Below the pieces are notes generated by a model, which did no database searches, had not been told where the DNA came from, and saw only the letters and a program-made list of their open reading frames with translations. From contig JACJGO010000012.1 of assembly GCA_014163555.1 (NCBI GenBank), positions 1 through 64,000 of the forward strand: a stretch of 64,000 nucleotides of DNA. The letters run 5' to 3'. The position numbers and the translations under genes are program-made. Below are positions 24,599 through 34,224 of the stretch, one piece after another. How positions within the stretch are numbered: position 1 is the stretch's first letter; each line of letters starts with the position of its first letter. This stretch comes from Flavisolibacter longurius (lineage in GTDB: Bacteria; Bacteroidota; Bacteroidia; Chitinophagales; Chitinophagaceae).

Positions 24599-26272
24599 AT
24601 GGTCCTCTTCCCCTCCGACATCCAAATTGCCCAGGCGGCAAAAATCCGTCACATCAAAACCATTGCTGATAAACTGGGCATCGCCGAAGATGACCTCGAA
24701 TATTATGGCAAGTACAAGGCAAAACTGCCCCTTTCCCTGATCGATGAAAATCCGCAGGGTCATCTGGTGCTGGTAACAGCCATTACACCGACGCCGGCCG
24801 GAGAGGGAAAAACCACCATGAGCATTGGGCTGGCCGATGGCCTGAACTGCATTGGGAAAAAAGCGGTAGCCGTTTTGCGGGAGCCTTCCCTGGGACCTGT
24901 GTTTGGCATGAAGGGCGGGGCGGCCGGTGGCGGGTACTCGCAGGTAATCCCGATGGAAGATATCAACCTGCATTTTACCGGCGACTTTTCGGCCATTGAA
25001 AAAGCCAACAACCTGCTGGCCGCTATGATCGACAACCAACTCCAGAATAAAGCTTCCACGCAGCGCCTTGATCCCCGCACCGTTGTGTGGAAACGGGTGA
25101 TGGACATGAACGACCGGGCCCTCCGCCAGATCATTGTGGGCATTGGCGGCAAACAAAACGGTATTCCGCGGGAAGACGGCTTTAACATCACGCCGGCCTC
25201 GGAAATTATGGCCATTCTTTGCCTGTCCAAAGATTTTGAAGACCTGAAGGCCAAACTGGGTAACATATATATCGGAACTACTTACGATGGAGAACCGGTT
25301 TTTGCCCGCGACATCAAGGCCGTTGGCGCCATGGCGGTGCTGTTGAAAGATGCCATCAAACCCAACCTGGTACAAACCCTTGAAGGCACTCCGGTGATCC
25401 TTCATGGCGGGCCGTTTGCGTCCATTGCGCAAGGCACCAACACGCTGATCGCTACCAAAATGGGACTTTCGCTGGCCGATTACGTGGTGACAGAGGCCGG
25501 CTTTGCTGCCGACTTGGGAGCGGAAAAATTCCTCAACATTAAATGCGTATCGGCAGGATTGAAACCGGAGGCTGTGGTGCTGGTAGCCACCATTCGTGCC
25601 CTGCGCCACCACGGTGGCGTAAAAAAAGCCGCCCTTTCCTTCCCGGATGCGGAAGCTGTAAAAGCCGGCATGCCCAACCTGGAGGCGCATATCGAAAACC
25701 TCCTCAAATTCAACCTTCACCCGGTCGTAGCCATCAATGCCTTTCCTGGTGATGCGGAAGAGGAAATTAGAGCCGTAAAAGAAGCCTGTGCTTTCTATGG
25801 CGTCAAAGCGATCGTTTCCTCCTCATTTGCTGACGGCGGAAGCGGCGCTGCCGACCTGGCCGCTGAAGTAGCTGCCATCATTGAAAAAGGACAAAGCAAT
25901 TTTCAGCCGCTTTACAACTGGAACCTTTCGGTAGAAGAAAAGATCCATTGCATTGCCACCGAAATGTATGGCGCTGCCGCGGTGGACTATTCTGTCAAAG
26001 CAAAAACACAGTTGAAGCAGATCCGCGACCTGGGATTTGCCCACATGCCGGTTTGCATGGCCAAAACCCCCAAGAGCCTGAGTGATGATGAAAAAAAACT
26101 GGGCCGTCCGAAAGGATTTACCGTTACCGTACGGGAGTTTGAATTTGCCTCCGGTGCCGGTTTTGTGATTCCTATTTTGGGCGATATTATGCGCATGCCC
26201 GGACTGCCGGCTGTTCCGGCCGCGGAACACTTGGATATTACAGCCGAAGGAAAGATTTTGGGGCTTTCGTAA
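24599..26272 (+). CDS. fhs: Formate--tetrahydrofolate ligase
   Basis: This 557-aa enzyme joins formate to tetrahydrofolate with ATP, giving 10-formyl-THF for one-carbon metabolism. Signatures are TPTPAGEGKTTMSIGLADGL (ATP-binding loop, about residues 61-80), REPSLGPVFGMKGGAAGGGYSQV reduced to REPSLGPVFGMKGGAAGG, NLHFTGDFSAI, GGPFASIAQGTNT and EAGFAADLGAEKF. Length and motifs are complete. The ATG at 24599 gives the usual FPSDIQIAQAAKIRHI start; the frame is open to 24548. It is monocistronic. Confidence 0.96.
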   Translation: MVLFPSDIQIAQAAKIRHIKTIADKLGIAEDDLEYYGKYKAKLPLSLIDENPQGHLVLVTAITPTPAGEGKTTMSIGLADGLNCIGKKAVAVLREPSLGPVFGMKGGAAGGGYSQVIPMEDINLHFTGDFSAIEKANNLLAAMIDNQLQNKASTQRLDPRTVVWKRVMDMNDRALRQIIVGIGGKQNGIPREDGFNITPASEIMAILCLSKDFEDLKAKLGNIYIGTTYDGEPVFARDIKAVGAMAVLLKDAIKPNLVQTLEGTPVILHGGPFASIAQGTNTLIATKMGLSLADYVVTEAGFAADLGAEKFLNIKCVSAGLKPEAVVLVATIRALRHHGGVKKAALSFPDAEAVKAGMPNLEAHIENLLKFNLHPVVAINAFPGDAEEEIRAVKEACAFYGVKAIVSSSFADGGSGAADLAAEVAAIIEKGQSNFQPLYNWNLSVEEKIHCIATEMYGAAAVDYSVKAKTQLKQIRDLGFAHMPVCMAKTPKSLSDDEKKLGRPKGFTVTVREFEFASGAGFVIPILGDIMRMPGLPAVPAAEHLDITAEGKILGLS

Positions 26273-26463
26273 ACAGGTTGCGGCATCATAGCCTTCTTGC
26301 AAATACGCTAAATACTTAGGGTTTCAGGGCCCGTTTTGTCGAGTATTCGAAGGTATGTTTTGGTAAGAAAAAGAGGGCCAAAAGGTCAAAAAACGAAAGC
26401 TGATTCCGGAGGCTTATTTTTCTGACAGATTTTGCTATTTTGTGCCCCACCAGCTAACTGTTT

Positions 26464-28542
26464 ATGAATTGGAAAAACGCTTTCCTGGGATGGATGACCC
26501 TTTCGCTAGGCACCACTGCAACGGCGCAAACCCCGGCGGCACAACAACAGGCCATTGTACTCAAACGTACTATCGAGCGGACACACTACAGTCCGCGGGC
26601 TGTGAATGACAGCTTTTCTTTGGAAGTTTTCAACCGCTTGCTGGCACACCTGGATCCGGCGCACCTGCTGCTGACTGGGGAAGAAGTGTCGCAGCTCTCC
26701 TCGTTTCGCCTGCAACTGGACGACGAACTGCAGGGAGGGGGATGGGCTTTCCTGGACCGGCTGACCCCAATTTACGGGCAGGCCGTTCGCCGTGCCGATT
26801 CGCTGGTAAACCTCCTCCTGCAAAAACCACTCGACCTGGCTTCTCCTGATAAATTGCTGATCGGTACCGGATCGCCCCAAAAATATGCGGCTAATATTGC
26901 GGAACTAAAAGGGGCCTGGACTAAATATGCCAAACTCAAATTACTTCAAGCCGCTTACGAGCTTTCGCAGGCACAATCGCCAAAGCTCCTGCTGAAAGAT
27001 GTGTTGGCAAAACAGGAGCCGGCCTTGCGCCAGAAGATCCGGAAAACAATGCTGCAAACCTTGGAGCGGTACAAAGACCCGGCGGCCCTGCAGGAAATGG
27101 TGCAGGAAACCTACCTGGTAACGGTTTCGCAAGCCTTCGATCCGCACACCGTTTATTTATCGCCGGTGCAGAACGACCGTTTCAAAACGGCCCTGAGCAA
27201 AGAAGATGCTTCCTATGGTTTTGTACTCGGCGAAAAGGATGGGAAAACAGTGGTGCAACACCTGGTGCCGGGCGGACCTGCCTGGCGCAGCGGCGAGGTT
27301 CACCGGAACGACCAGTTGCTGCAATTGCGTTTTGATGGCGGCGAAGTGGTGGATGCTACTCTTCTGGATGCAGAAGAAGCCGAAGAACTGCTGGCAGAAA
27401 CCGAAGCGAGAACAGTCACCATCCGGGTGAAAAAAGGTGATGGCAGCGAAAAAACGATTATCCTCCAAAAGGAAAAACTGGAAGCCGAGGAAGCCCGGGT
27501 AAAGGGCTATGTGCTGAACGGCGAAAAGAAGATCGGTTATATCTCCCTACCGGATTTTTATACCTCCTGGGAAGATGGCGCCGGTAGCAGTTGCGCCGAA
27601 GACGTGGCCAAAGAAATTGTGGCCCTTAAAAAAGAAGGCATTGAAGGCCTGATCTTGGATGTGCGCTACAACGGCGGTGGCTCCATGCAGGAGTCGGTGG
27701 AGATGATCGGCATTTTTGTAAACGACGGACCCGTGTTTGCCGTAAAGGATAAAACCAAAGCCAGCTTTTTAAAAGATCCTAATCGGGGTACCATCTGGGA
27801 TGGCCCGATGGTGGTGATGATCAACGGGCAGAGCGCCTCCGCCTCCGAATCGCTGGCCGGAAGCCTGCAGGACCTGAACCGCGCTGTAATTGTCGGCAGC
27901 CCCAGTTTTGGCAAAGCCACCATGCAGCATGTATTGCCAATGGATACCACCGCCGGCAACCGGATGGTGAAAAGCCCGTTTGGCTTTGTAAAAGTGACCG
28001 TGGGAAAACTGTATCGCCTGGATGGCAACAGTGCCCAGTTAAAAGGTGTTCAGCCCGATGTGTTGCTGCCCGATGCCTTTGCGGCTGTTGATGGCGGCGA
28101 ACGGCAATTTCCGGCGGCTTTGCCCTCCGATGCCATCAGTCGCAATGCCTATTACAAACCTTTGGCACCGCTTCCGGTGAGTAACCTGGCCGCTGCCAGT
28201 GCAGCCCGCATCGGTACCGATTCACGCTTTGTCGGGGTACAGGAGAACCTGGCAAAACTGGCAGCAGTTAAAACAAAAAAAGGTGAAATTCTGCTGCAGC
28301 CTACGGCCTACGAAGCATGGCGGATCCAAAATGAATCCCTGCTGCAAAAGGAATCCGCCGCCGGTGCTGCCAGCACCCGGTTTGCCGTACTAAATCATGG
28401 GTATGAACAACAGCGTTTGCAAACCAATACCTACGCAGGTGAGATCAACAAGGTGCAACGCGACGACCTGCAGAAAGACATCTACATTGAAGAAACTTAC
28501 CGCATTGTAGCGGACCTTATTCAACTCACAAAACCTAAATAA
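26464..28542 (+). CDS. S41-family C-terminal processing (tail-specific) protease
   Basis: This 692-aa secreted protease resembles Prc/Tsp, which cleaves near the C-termini of periplasmic proteins. A signal peptide (ending TATAQ, about residue 21) is followed by an N-terminal helical domain (FNRLLAHLDPAHLLLTGEEV), a PDZ domain (about 245-330: VVQHLVPGGPAWRSGEVHRNDQLL) and the S41 core. The catalytic Ser lies in GQSASASESLAGS (about residue 457) and Lys in GSPSFGKATMQ (about 482). A C-terminal DUF3340-like region is present. The stop is 6 bp before the next gene, so the two are an operon. Confidence 0.93.
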   Translation: MNWKNAFLGWMTLSLGTTATAQTPAAQQQAIVLKRTIERTHYSPRAVNDSFSLEVFNRLLAHLDPAHLLLTGEEVSQLSSFRLQLDDELQGGGWAFLDRLTPIYGQAVRRADSLVNLLLQKPLDLASPDKLLIGTGSPQKYAANIAELKGAWTKYAKLKLLQAAYELSQAQSPKLLLKDVLAKQEPALRQKIRKTMLQTLERYKDPAALQEMVQETYLVTVSQAFDPHTVYLSPVQNDRFKTALSKEDASYGFVLGEKDGKTVVQHLVPGGPAWRSGEVHRNDQLLQLRFDGGEVVDATLLDAEEAEELLAETEARTVTIRVKKGDGSEKTIILQKEKLEAEEARVKGYVLNGEKKIGYISLPDFYTSWEDGAGSSCAEDVAKEIVALKKEGIEGLILDVRYNGGGSMQESVEMIGIFVNDGPVFAVKDKTKASFLKDPNRGTIWDGPMVVMINGQSASASESLAGSLQDLNRAVIVGSPSFGKATMQHVLPMDTTAGNRMVKSPFGFVKVTVGKLYRLDGNSAQLKGVQPDVLLPDAFAAVDGGERQFPAALPSDAISRNAYYKPLAPLPVSNLAAASAARIGTDSRFVGVQENLAKLAAVKTKKGEILLQPTAYEAWRIQNESLLQKESAAGAASTRFAVLNHGYEQQRLQTNTYAGEINKVQRDDLQKDIYIEETYRIVADLIQLTKPK

Positions 28543-28548
28543 CTGTAT

Positions 28549-29592
28549 ATGAGAAAATTAATGACGTTTACCCTTGGTGCTTTTGTTGCCATGCTGGCAG
28601 CCCTGCCGGCGCAAGCGCAGTACGAACACGCCGGGCAATACCTGGATGCCATTGGCAAGAATACCGAAAAAGTGTCGGCCATGTATCTGAGTTACCTCAG
28701 CGCCATGGGCCATAACAAAAGTGCCCGCAAGGTGGAAAAGCGCCGCCTGGAAGTGATCGATGCCATCTTGAATGCCCGCCTGGAAGCGCAGGGCATGCCG
28801 GCCTGGAAGGGCGACCGCAGTTACAAAGATTCCACCGTGGCCTACTTCAAGCTGATGTACAACGTTTTCAACGAGGACTTTGCCAAGATTGTGAACATGG
28901 AAGAAATTGCCGAGCAAAGCTACGACGCCATGGAGGCTTACATGCTGGCCAAGGAAAAGGCCAATGAAAAGCTGAACGCAGCAGCCGATCGCCAGGACCG
29001 GATGCAAAAAGCCTTTGCGGCAAAGCACAACATCAACATTATTGAAGGCACATCAGAACTACAGGAAAAATCAAAGATTGCCAGTGCCCTGATGGATCAT
29101 TACGGTGATGTATACCTGATTTTCTTTAAAGCGTACAAGCAGGAAGCTTACTTACTGGATGCCCTCGAAAAAAAGAATCTGACAGCCATTGAGCAAAACA
29201 AAGCGGCCCTGAAAGCAGTAGCAGAAGAAGGTTTGCAAAAGCTGCAGGCATTGACCGGGTATAACAACGACGGCACCCTGATGGCGGCCTGCCGGCAGGC
29301 CATGCAGTTTTATAAAGATGAAGCCGGACAGATGGATTTTGCTTCGGACTTTTTGCTCCTGAACGAAACGTTTGAAAAATCAAAAAAAGCAATGGAAAGC
29401 AAACCGGCTGCGCAACGGACGCAAAAAGACATTGACGAGTTCAACAAAGGCGTGAACAACATCAACAATGCTGTAAACAAATACAACAATACCAACAACC
29501 AGATCAACCGCGAACGCCAGCAGGTGCTGGACGGGTGGAACAACACCGTAAAGCGTTACCTGGATAATTACATGCCCAAGTACAAGGCCTGA
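28549..29592 (+). CDS. Secreted helical protein (LIC11966-like)
   Basis: This 347-aa protein has a signal peptide (ALPAQAQ, about residue 24) and is otherwise strongly helical, with an Asn-rich stretch near the end (NNINNAVNKYNNTNNQINRER). The repeated QYLDAIGKNTEKVSAMYLSYLSAMGHN opening resembles the LIC11966 surface-protein family, but I hold this loosely. It begins 6 bp after the S41 protease gene and shares its terminator. It may therefore be a substrate, adaptor or partner of the protease; that is an inference from position only. Confidence 0.65.
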   Translation: MRKLMTFTLGAFVAMLAALPAQAQYEHAGQYLDAIGKNTEKVSAMYLSYLSAMGHNKSARKVEKRRLEVIDAILNARLEAQGMPAWKGDRSYKDSTVAYFKLMYNVFNEDFAKIVNMEEIAEQSYDAMEAYMLAKEKANEKLNAAADRQDRMQKAFAAKHNINIIEGTSELQEKSKIASALMDHYGDVYLIFFKAYKQEAYLLDALEKKNLTAIEQNKAALKAVAEEGLQKLQALTGYNNDGTLMAACRQAMQFYKDEAGQMDFASDFLLLNETFEKSKKAMESKPAAQRTQKDIDEFNKGVNNINNAVNKYNNTNNQINRERQQVLDGWNNTVKRYLDNYMPKYKA

Positions 29593-29600
29593 TCTTTTTC

Positions 29601-29649
29601 CCTCCCGGTCGCGGTGAAAAGAATCAGTCTTGCGGCCGGGAGGTTTTTT
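29601..29649 (+). terminator. Rho-independent terminator
   Basis: A 12-position stem CCTCCCGGTCGC/GCGGCCGGGAGG (29601-29612 with 29632-29643) with one mismatch is followed by TTTTTT, just after the protease operon. Confidence 0.85.
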
Positions 29650-29798
29650 CTTACAAACTCCTCTTTCCAGTGAAGGTGTAATGTGACGATACTTCACAAA
29701 TAAAAAACCTTCTTATTCTACCGGCCACCGCTACCCGGTTTGGAATCACGATGAAAGCGCACTAAACTTGTGCTGTTTGTATCTGTCAATATCCAAAT

Positions 29799-30890
29799 AT
29801 GAAATTCTTCCTGTTACTCACCGTCGCGACCTTCGCTCTTATTTCCTGTAAAAAAGAAGCGGACCCTGTAGAGGCCAATACTTCGATCTATTTTCCACCT
29901 ACCGGATCCACTGAATGGGCCACGACAACTCCTGAAAGCCTGGATTGGAATACCGCCAACATTCCTGCCTTGTATACTTACCTGGAAGCTGAGCAAACCA
30001 AAGCTTTTCTCGTGCTAAAGGATGGCAAGATCGTTCTGGAAAAATATTTTGGGCAGAACCTCCAGGGTACCGGGCCTTTCACGCAGAACAGTTTTTGGTA
30101 CTGGGCTTCTGCCGGAAAAACGCTTACAGGTTTTGTAGTAGGCAAAGCGCAGCAGGAAGGTTTTCTTAACATCGGCAACAAAACATCGCAATACCTTGGC
30201 AATGGCTGGACTTCTCTTGCACCGGAGAAAGAAGCGCTTATTACTGTTCGTCACCAATTGACCATGACCACCGGGCTGGATGATGGCACCGGTGACGCCG
30301 GCAACACCGCACCGGCCGCCCTCCTTTACAAAGCCGATGCGGGCACCCGCTGGGCCTATCACAATGCGCCGTATACGCTTCTGCAAAAAGTTGTTGCCAC
30401 CGCCACCGGCCAAAGTTTTGCCAGTTATTTCGACAGCCGGCTAAAGAACAAAATCGGGCTGGATGGCCAATGGATCCTGAACGATAACGACAATGTTTAC
30501 TGGAGTACGCCGCGGAGCATGGCCCGCTTCGGTATCCTGGTGCAGGCAAAAGGCTGGTGGAACGGCAGCGATATCCTGGGCGACGCTGCTTATCTCAACG
30601 CTGCCGTCACGACCTCGCAAAATCTTAATCTTTCGTATGGCTACCTGTGGTGGCTCAATGGAAAAGCTTCGGCCATGCTGCCCCAATCACAAATTGTTTT
30701 TCCGCAATCGCTTTGTCCTGCAGCCCCTGCCGACATGGTTTCGGCCATGGGCAAGAACGGGCAGTTGCTGAGCATTGTTCCCTCAAAAGGTTTGATCGTC
30801 GTTCGCATGGGGCACAATACCGATGGCAGTTATGTTCCTACTGTTTTTCAAAATGGACTTTGGGAGAAACTGAATGCTGTGATCCGGTAG
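29799..30890 (+). CDS. Serine hydrolase lipoprotein, beta-lactamase class C fold
   Basis: This 363-aa protein has a lipoprotein signal (FALISC, Cys17). The active-site SxxK is SAGK in YWASAGKTLTGFVVGKA (about residue 104), and the second motif YxN is YHN in WAYHNAPYTLL (about 188). The third motif (HTG/KTG equivalent) is not obvious; a GKNGQLL segment near 323 may stand in for it. The fold is that of beta-lactamase/D-Ala-D-Ala peptidase/esterase proteins. Given the lipid anchor, cell-wall or ester hydrolysis is more likely than antibiotic resistance. Confidence 0.85.
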   Translation: MKFFLLLTVATFALISCKKEADPVEANTSIYFPPTGSTEWATTTPESLDWNTANIPALYTYLEAEQTKAFLVLKDGKIVLEKYFGQNLQGTGPFTQNSFWYWASAGKTLTGFVVGKAQQEGFLNIGNKTSQYLGNGWTSLAPEKEALITVRHQLTMTTGLDDGTGDAGNTAPAALLYKADAGTRWAYHNAPYTLLQKVVATATGQSFASYFDSRLKNKIGLDGQWILNDNDNVYWSTPRSMARFGILVQAKGWWNGSDILGDAAYLNAAVTTSQNLNLSYGYLWWLNGKASAMLPQSQIVFPQSLCPAAPADMVSAMGKNGQLLSIVPSKGLIVVRMGHNTDGSYVPTVFQNGLWEKLNAVIR

Positions 30891-30958
30891 AAAGCTGGTT
30901 GTTTACGGGTATCCCTTCCCGATCCCGGCCTACCTTCGCCGGCGTAAATGCAACAACC

Positions 30959-32179
30959 ATGAAGCTGGATGAAACGCTTTTAAAACGATATGCAAACGTA
31001 ATGGTGCACTATGCCCTCAACGATGGCAAAGGCATCAACGCTGGTGATACGGTTTTCCTGGTAGGACAGGAGTGTACCCGGGATCTTTTCCTGGCCATTG
31101 CCGAAGAAGTATATGCCGCTGGCGGAAATCTCATCACCAACTACCAGCCCGATAATACAAAAGGCACCAGCCTGGCCCGCCTGCTGCTGCAGACCGGCAC
31201 CGACGAACAACTAAGCTTTTTTGCAAGTCCTTACTGGAAGGGAATTGTAGAGGCTACCGATCATATTTGTTTTATTCTTTCGGAGCCTGATATTCACTAC
31301 CTCGAAGGCATTCCGTCGGCAAAGATCAGCCGGATGAACAGTGCCCGGGCACCCTATATGAAGATGCGGGAGAAAAAGGAGCAGGAAGGAAAACTTTCCT
31401 GGTCGCTTTGCCTTTACGGAACCCAATCAATGGCTGATGAAGCCGGGCTTTCACTGGATGCCTATTGGGAGCAGATCATAGAAGCCTGTTACCTGCGGGA
31501 AGAAGACCCGGTGGCCCGGTGGAAAAGTGTTCAAAAAGAGATTGAAACCATCAAGGATAAACTGGATGCACTGGCCATCGACACCGTGCATATCAAAGGA
31601 GAGGATGTGGACCTGCAGATAAAGATTGGTGAGAACCGGAAATGGCTGAGTGGCGGCGGGAAAAACATTCCTTCCTTCGAAATCTTTACCTCTCCAGACT
31701 GGCGGGGCACCAAAGGATTTATTCATTTTAACCAGCCGCTGTATTATTCTGGTAAGCGCATAACTGGCGTGTCGCTGAAATTTGAGAACGGCATTGTAAT
31801 AGAGGCATCGGCCACTGAAAACGAAGATGCACTGAAAGAAATGATTGCCCAGGAAAACGCCGACAAAGTGGGTGAATTTTCATTGACTGACCGACGGCAT
31901 TCACGGATCACAAAGTTTATGGCCAATACGCTTTTTGATGAGAACATGGGCGGCGAATTTGGCAACACGCATATTGCCCTGGGCAATGCCTATAAGGATA
32001 CTTTTACGGGCGACATGGCGAAAGTGACCGATGAGGAATGGGTAGAGATGGGTTACAACAGTTGTCCAAAAGTGCATACGGATATCATCAGCACATCGGA
32101 TCGTACGGTAACGGCTACCCTAAAAGATGGATCGGAGAAAGTGATATACAGCAAGGGGCAGTTTTTGCTGGATGCATAA
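30959..32179 (+). CDS. M29-family metal-dependent aminopeptidase
   Basis: This 406-aa cytosolic aminopeptidase resembles AmpS/PepS. Metal-site and family motifs are present: PSFEIFTSPDWRGTKGF (first Glu), VGEFSLTD (second Glu), NTLFDENMGGEFGNTHIALGNAY (His ligand) and CPKVHTDIIS (His/Asp). The ATG at 30959 gives the family N-terminus (LKRYANVMVHYALNDGKGI). The open frame runs back to 30647 inside the preceding hydrolase gene, but that part is a shadow. The gene starts 68 bp after the hydrolase stop and ends before a strong terminator. Confidence 0.92.
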   Translation: MKLDETLLKRYANVMVHYALNDGKGINAGDTVFLVGQECTRDLFLAIAEEVYAAGGNLITNYQPDNTKGTSLARLLLQTGTDEQLSFFASPYWKGIVEATDHICFILSEPDIHYLEGIPSAKISRMNSARAPYMKMREKKEQEGKLSWSLCLYGTQSMADEAGLSLDAYWEQIIEACYLREEDPVARWKSVQKEIETIKDKLDALAIDTVHIKGEDVDLQIKIGENRKWLSGGGKNIPSFEIFTSPDWRGTKGFIHFNQPLYYSGKRITGVSLKFENGIVIEASATENEDALKEMIAQENADKVGEFSLTDRRHSRITKFMANTLFDENMGGEFGNTHIALGNAYKDTFTGDMAKVTDEEWVEMGYNSCPKVHTDIISTSDRTVTATLKDGSEKVIYSKGQFLLDA

Positions 32180-32304
32180 GCACTGAAGACATTCAAAATC
32201 GCTTTGCATGCCATGTGCTTTGTGGATGCTGCTCCAACGCTGTGATGCCTTTCTGCCAGCAGCGAATAACCAACCGTAAAAAACAGTCAAACGAATAGCC
32301 TCCC

Positions 32305-32332
32305 GGACCTGTGTCTTCACAGGTCCTTTTTT
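32305..32332 (+). terminator. Rho-independent terminator
   Basis: A perfect 9-bp stem GGACCTGTG/CACAGGTCC with a TCTT loop is followed by six Ts, between the convergent aminopeptidase and symporter genes. Confidence 0.9.
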
Positions 32333-32422
32333 GAAGACACGCTATGGCGTGCCCCTACGGGTGATGGTATTGTGATGAACAAAACGGTTCTATAACCTCG
32401 ATCATCTTTTTTTGTTCTTCTC

Positions 32423-33874
32423 CTAATCCTCAACTTTACTCTCAACCAGAGAGTCCTCCCAAACCGTTGCATTGCGAATGCCCAGTTTTTCGGGATGGAA
32501 GACAGGTTCAATGCCTTGTTTTCGCTGTTGCTGGTAATCTTTAAAAGCACTTAGCGCCGGCTTGCGCAGCAGGATGATGGCTACCAGGTTGAGCCAGGCC
32601 ATTAACCCCACACCCATATCACCCAGTGCCCATGCCGAAGCGGCCGTTTTTACAGCACCATAAAATACGGAGACCAGCAGAACCAGTCGCATGATGGTGA
32701 GTGCCCAGCCGGAGGCGCCCTTTTTTTGCAGGTAACTCAGGTTGGTTTCGGCAATGTAGTAATAGGCAATGATGGTGGTGCCGGCAAAAAACAGGAGCGA
32801 GATGGCCACAAACCCGGCGCCAAGGGTGGGGAACTGCGTATCTACCGCATACTGTGTAAACTCCGATCCTGCTGCCACGCCGGGCAGGTTCTGCACGATA
32901 AATCCACCCGCCCCGTTTTCGGTATTGTATTGCCCCGTAAACAGAATCATCAGGGCTGTAGCCGTACACACAAAAAGGGTATCAAGGTAAACCGAAAAAG
33001 CCTGCACAAGTCCCTGTTTCACCGGGTGAGAAGTTTCGGCCGCAGCCGCAGCATGTGGTGCCGATCCCAAACCAGCTTCGTTCGAATAAATGCCACGTTT
33101 TACCCCCCAGGAAATGGCAGCACCCACGATGCCGCCAAAGGCGGGCTCAAGACCAAAAGCGGAACGAAAGATCAGCCCAAAAACGCCGGGCAGTTTTTCA
33201 ATGTTTAGGCCAATGATCACCAGGGCCATGAGGATATAGGCGAGGGCCATAAAAGGCACCACCACTTCGGCTGTTCTTCCAATGCGGCGCACCCCACCGA
33301 AGATCACCAGGCCTACCAATACGGTAATGCCAAGGCCCGAATAAACCGGCGGGATGGCAAACGCCTGGCTCATGCTGGCGGCAATGGTATTGCTTTGAAC
33401 GCCGGGAAAAAGAGCGGTTGACCCAATCACCGTGATCAGTGCAAAAGCCGCCGCATACCATTTTAGCCCCAGGCCTTTTTCAATGTAAAAAGCTGGTCCG
33501 CCGCGGTATTGCCCGTCTTTTACTTCTTTGTAGATCTGCGCCAATACTGATTCGATAAAAGCCGAGGCACTGCCCAGTAAAGCCATTACCCACATCCAGA
33601 AAATTGAGCCGGGCCCACCAACCGCAATGGCCGTGGCTACGCCGGCAATATTACCGGTGCCTACCCGTCCGGCTACTGCAATGGAAAAGGCCTGGAAAGA
33701 ACTCACCCCCTTGCTGGACGATTTTCCTTTAAAGAGAAGGACAGTCATTTCGCGGATATAGCGGATTTGTAAAAAGCCCGTAGCAATCGAAAAATAAATG
33801 CCGGCACCCAGGCAAAGGGCAATCATGGCATTGCTCCACAACACTTCGTTCACAGCCCCTACGATCCTGTCCAT
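32423..33874 (-). CDS. Sodium:alanine/glycine symporter (AGCS family)
   Basis: This 483-aa inner-membrane transporter couples amino-acid uptake to Na+. It has about 10-11 hydrophobic segments. The AGCS signature GRVGTGNIAGVATAIAVGGP lies at about residues 69-88, followed by FWMWVMALLGSASAFIES. RRIGRTAEVVVPFMALAYIL, GIYSNEAGLGSAPHAAAAAE and an FAGTTIIAYYYIAETN block are also family hallmarks. The length is normal. It is transcribed alone on the minus strand from a 350-bp upstream region. Confidence 0.95.
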   Translation of the reverse strand: MDRIVGAVNEVLWSNAMIALCLGAGIYFSIATGFLQIRYIREMTVLLFKGKSSSKGVSSFQAFSIAVAGRVGTGNIAGVATAIAVGGPGSIFWMWVMALLGSASAFIESVLAQIYKEVKDGQYRGGPAFYIEKGLGLKWYAAAFALITVIGSTALFPGVQSNTIAASMSQAFAIPPVYSGLGITVLVGLVIFGGVRRIGRTAEVVVPFMALAYILMALVIIGLNIEKLPGVFGLIFRSAFGLEPAFGGIVGAAISWGVKRGIYSNEAGLGSAPHAAAAAETSHPVKQGLVQAFSVYLDTLFVCTATALMILFTGQYNTENGAGGFIVQNLPGVAAGSEFTQYAVDTQFPTLGAGFVAISLLFFAGTTIIAYYYIAETNLSYLQKKGASGWALTIMRLVLLVSVFYGAVKTAASAWALGDMGVGLMAWLNLVAIILLRKPALSAFKDYQQQRKQGIEPVFHPEKLGIRNATVWEDSLVESKVED

Positions 33875-34224
33875 ATAATAAATTGCTGGTTTTTAAAAAA
33901 GAGGGCAAAATTCCGTCAAATCTGCCCTTTTTGAACAGGCGTTTGTCAGATATTAACGTTTCAACATCAATACTTATACTGCTGGAAATTGTAGGTAGCT
34001 GAAGTGGATTTGTATTGTGTAAAAAGAATACAAGCTGTCCTATTTCTTTATGGCTATCCTGAACGAATAAAAAAATGGATGGGATTATGACAATTTGTGT
34101 CGACTGCAAACAATACCTACCGGCCACTGTCGTCGTTTTTGATTTTTTTTCCCTGTCTGCCACCATCGGCGCTCAGCTTTCCTGCAAAGGTAAAAAGGCA
34201 GATGGTGGCTAAAGTCTTTGGGCT
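33875..34224. other. Leader region of the symporter gene and 3' flank of the M1 gene
   Basis: Two inverted repeats are visible. AGGGCA/TGCCCT (33902-33907 with 33923-33928), read on the minus strand, is followed by CTTTTTT shortly before the symporter ATG. GCCACCATC/GATGGTGGC (34159-34167 with 34201-34209) lies just beyond the M1 stop. No ORF is supported. Confidence 0.4.

Noticed and set aside
24545-25720. A 391-codon minus-strand frame opposite the formate-THF ligase gene
   Set aside because: The plus-strand gene is certain and the antisense product has no recognisable motif.
30647-30958. Long N-terminal extension of the M29 aminopeptidase frame
   Set aside because: It overlaps the hydrolase gene in another frame and lacks similarity to the family; the ATG at 30959 fits.
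33902-33928. Hairpin with T-tract just before the symporter start, possible attenuator
   Set aside because: The stem is only 6 bp and no alternative antiterminator pairing was seen.
34159-34209. 9-bp inverted repeat GCCACCATC/GATGGTGGC beyond the M1 peptidase stop
   Set aside because: The 33-nt loop and lack of a T-tract give no clear function.
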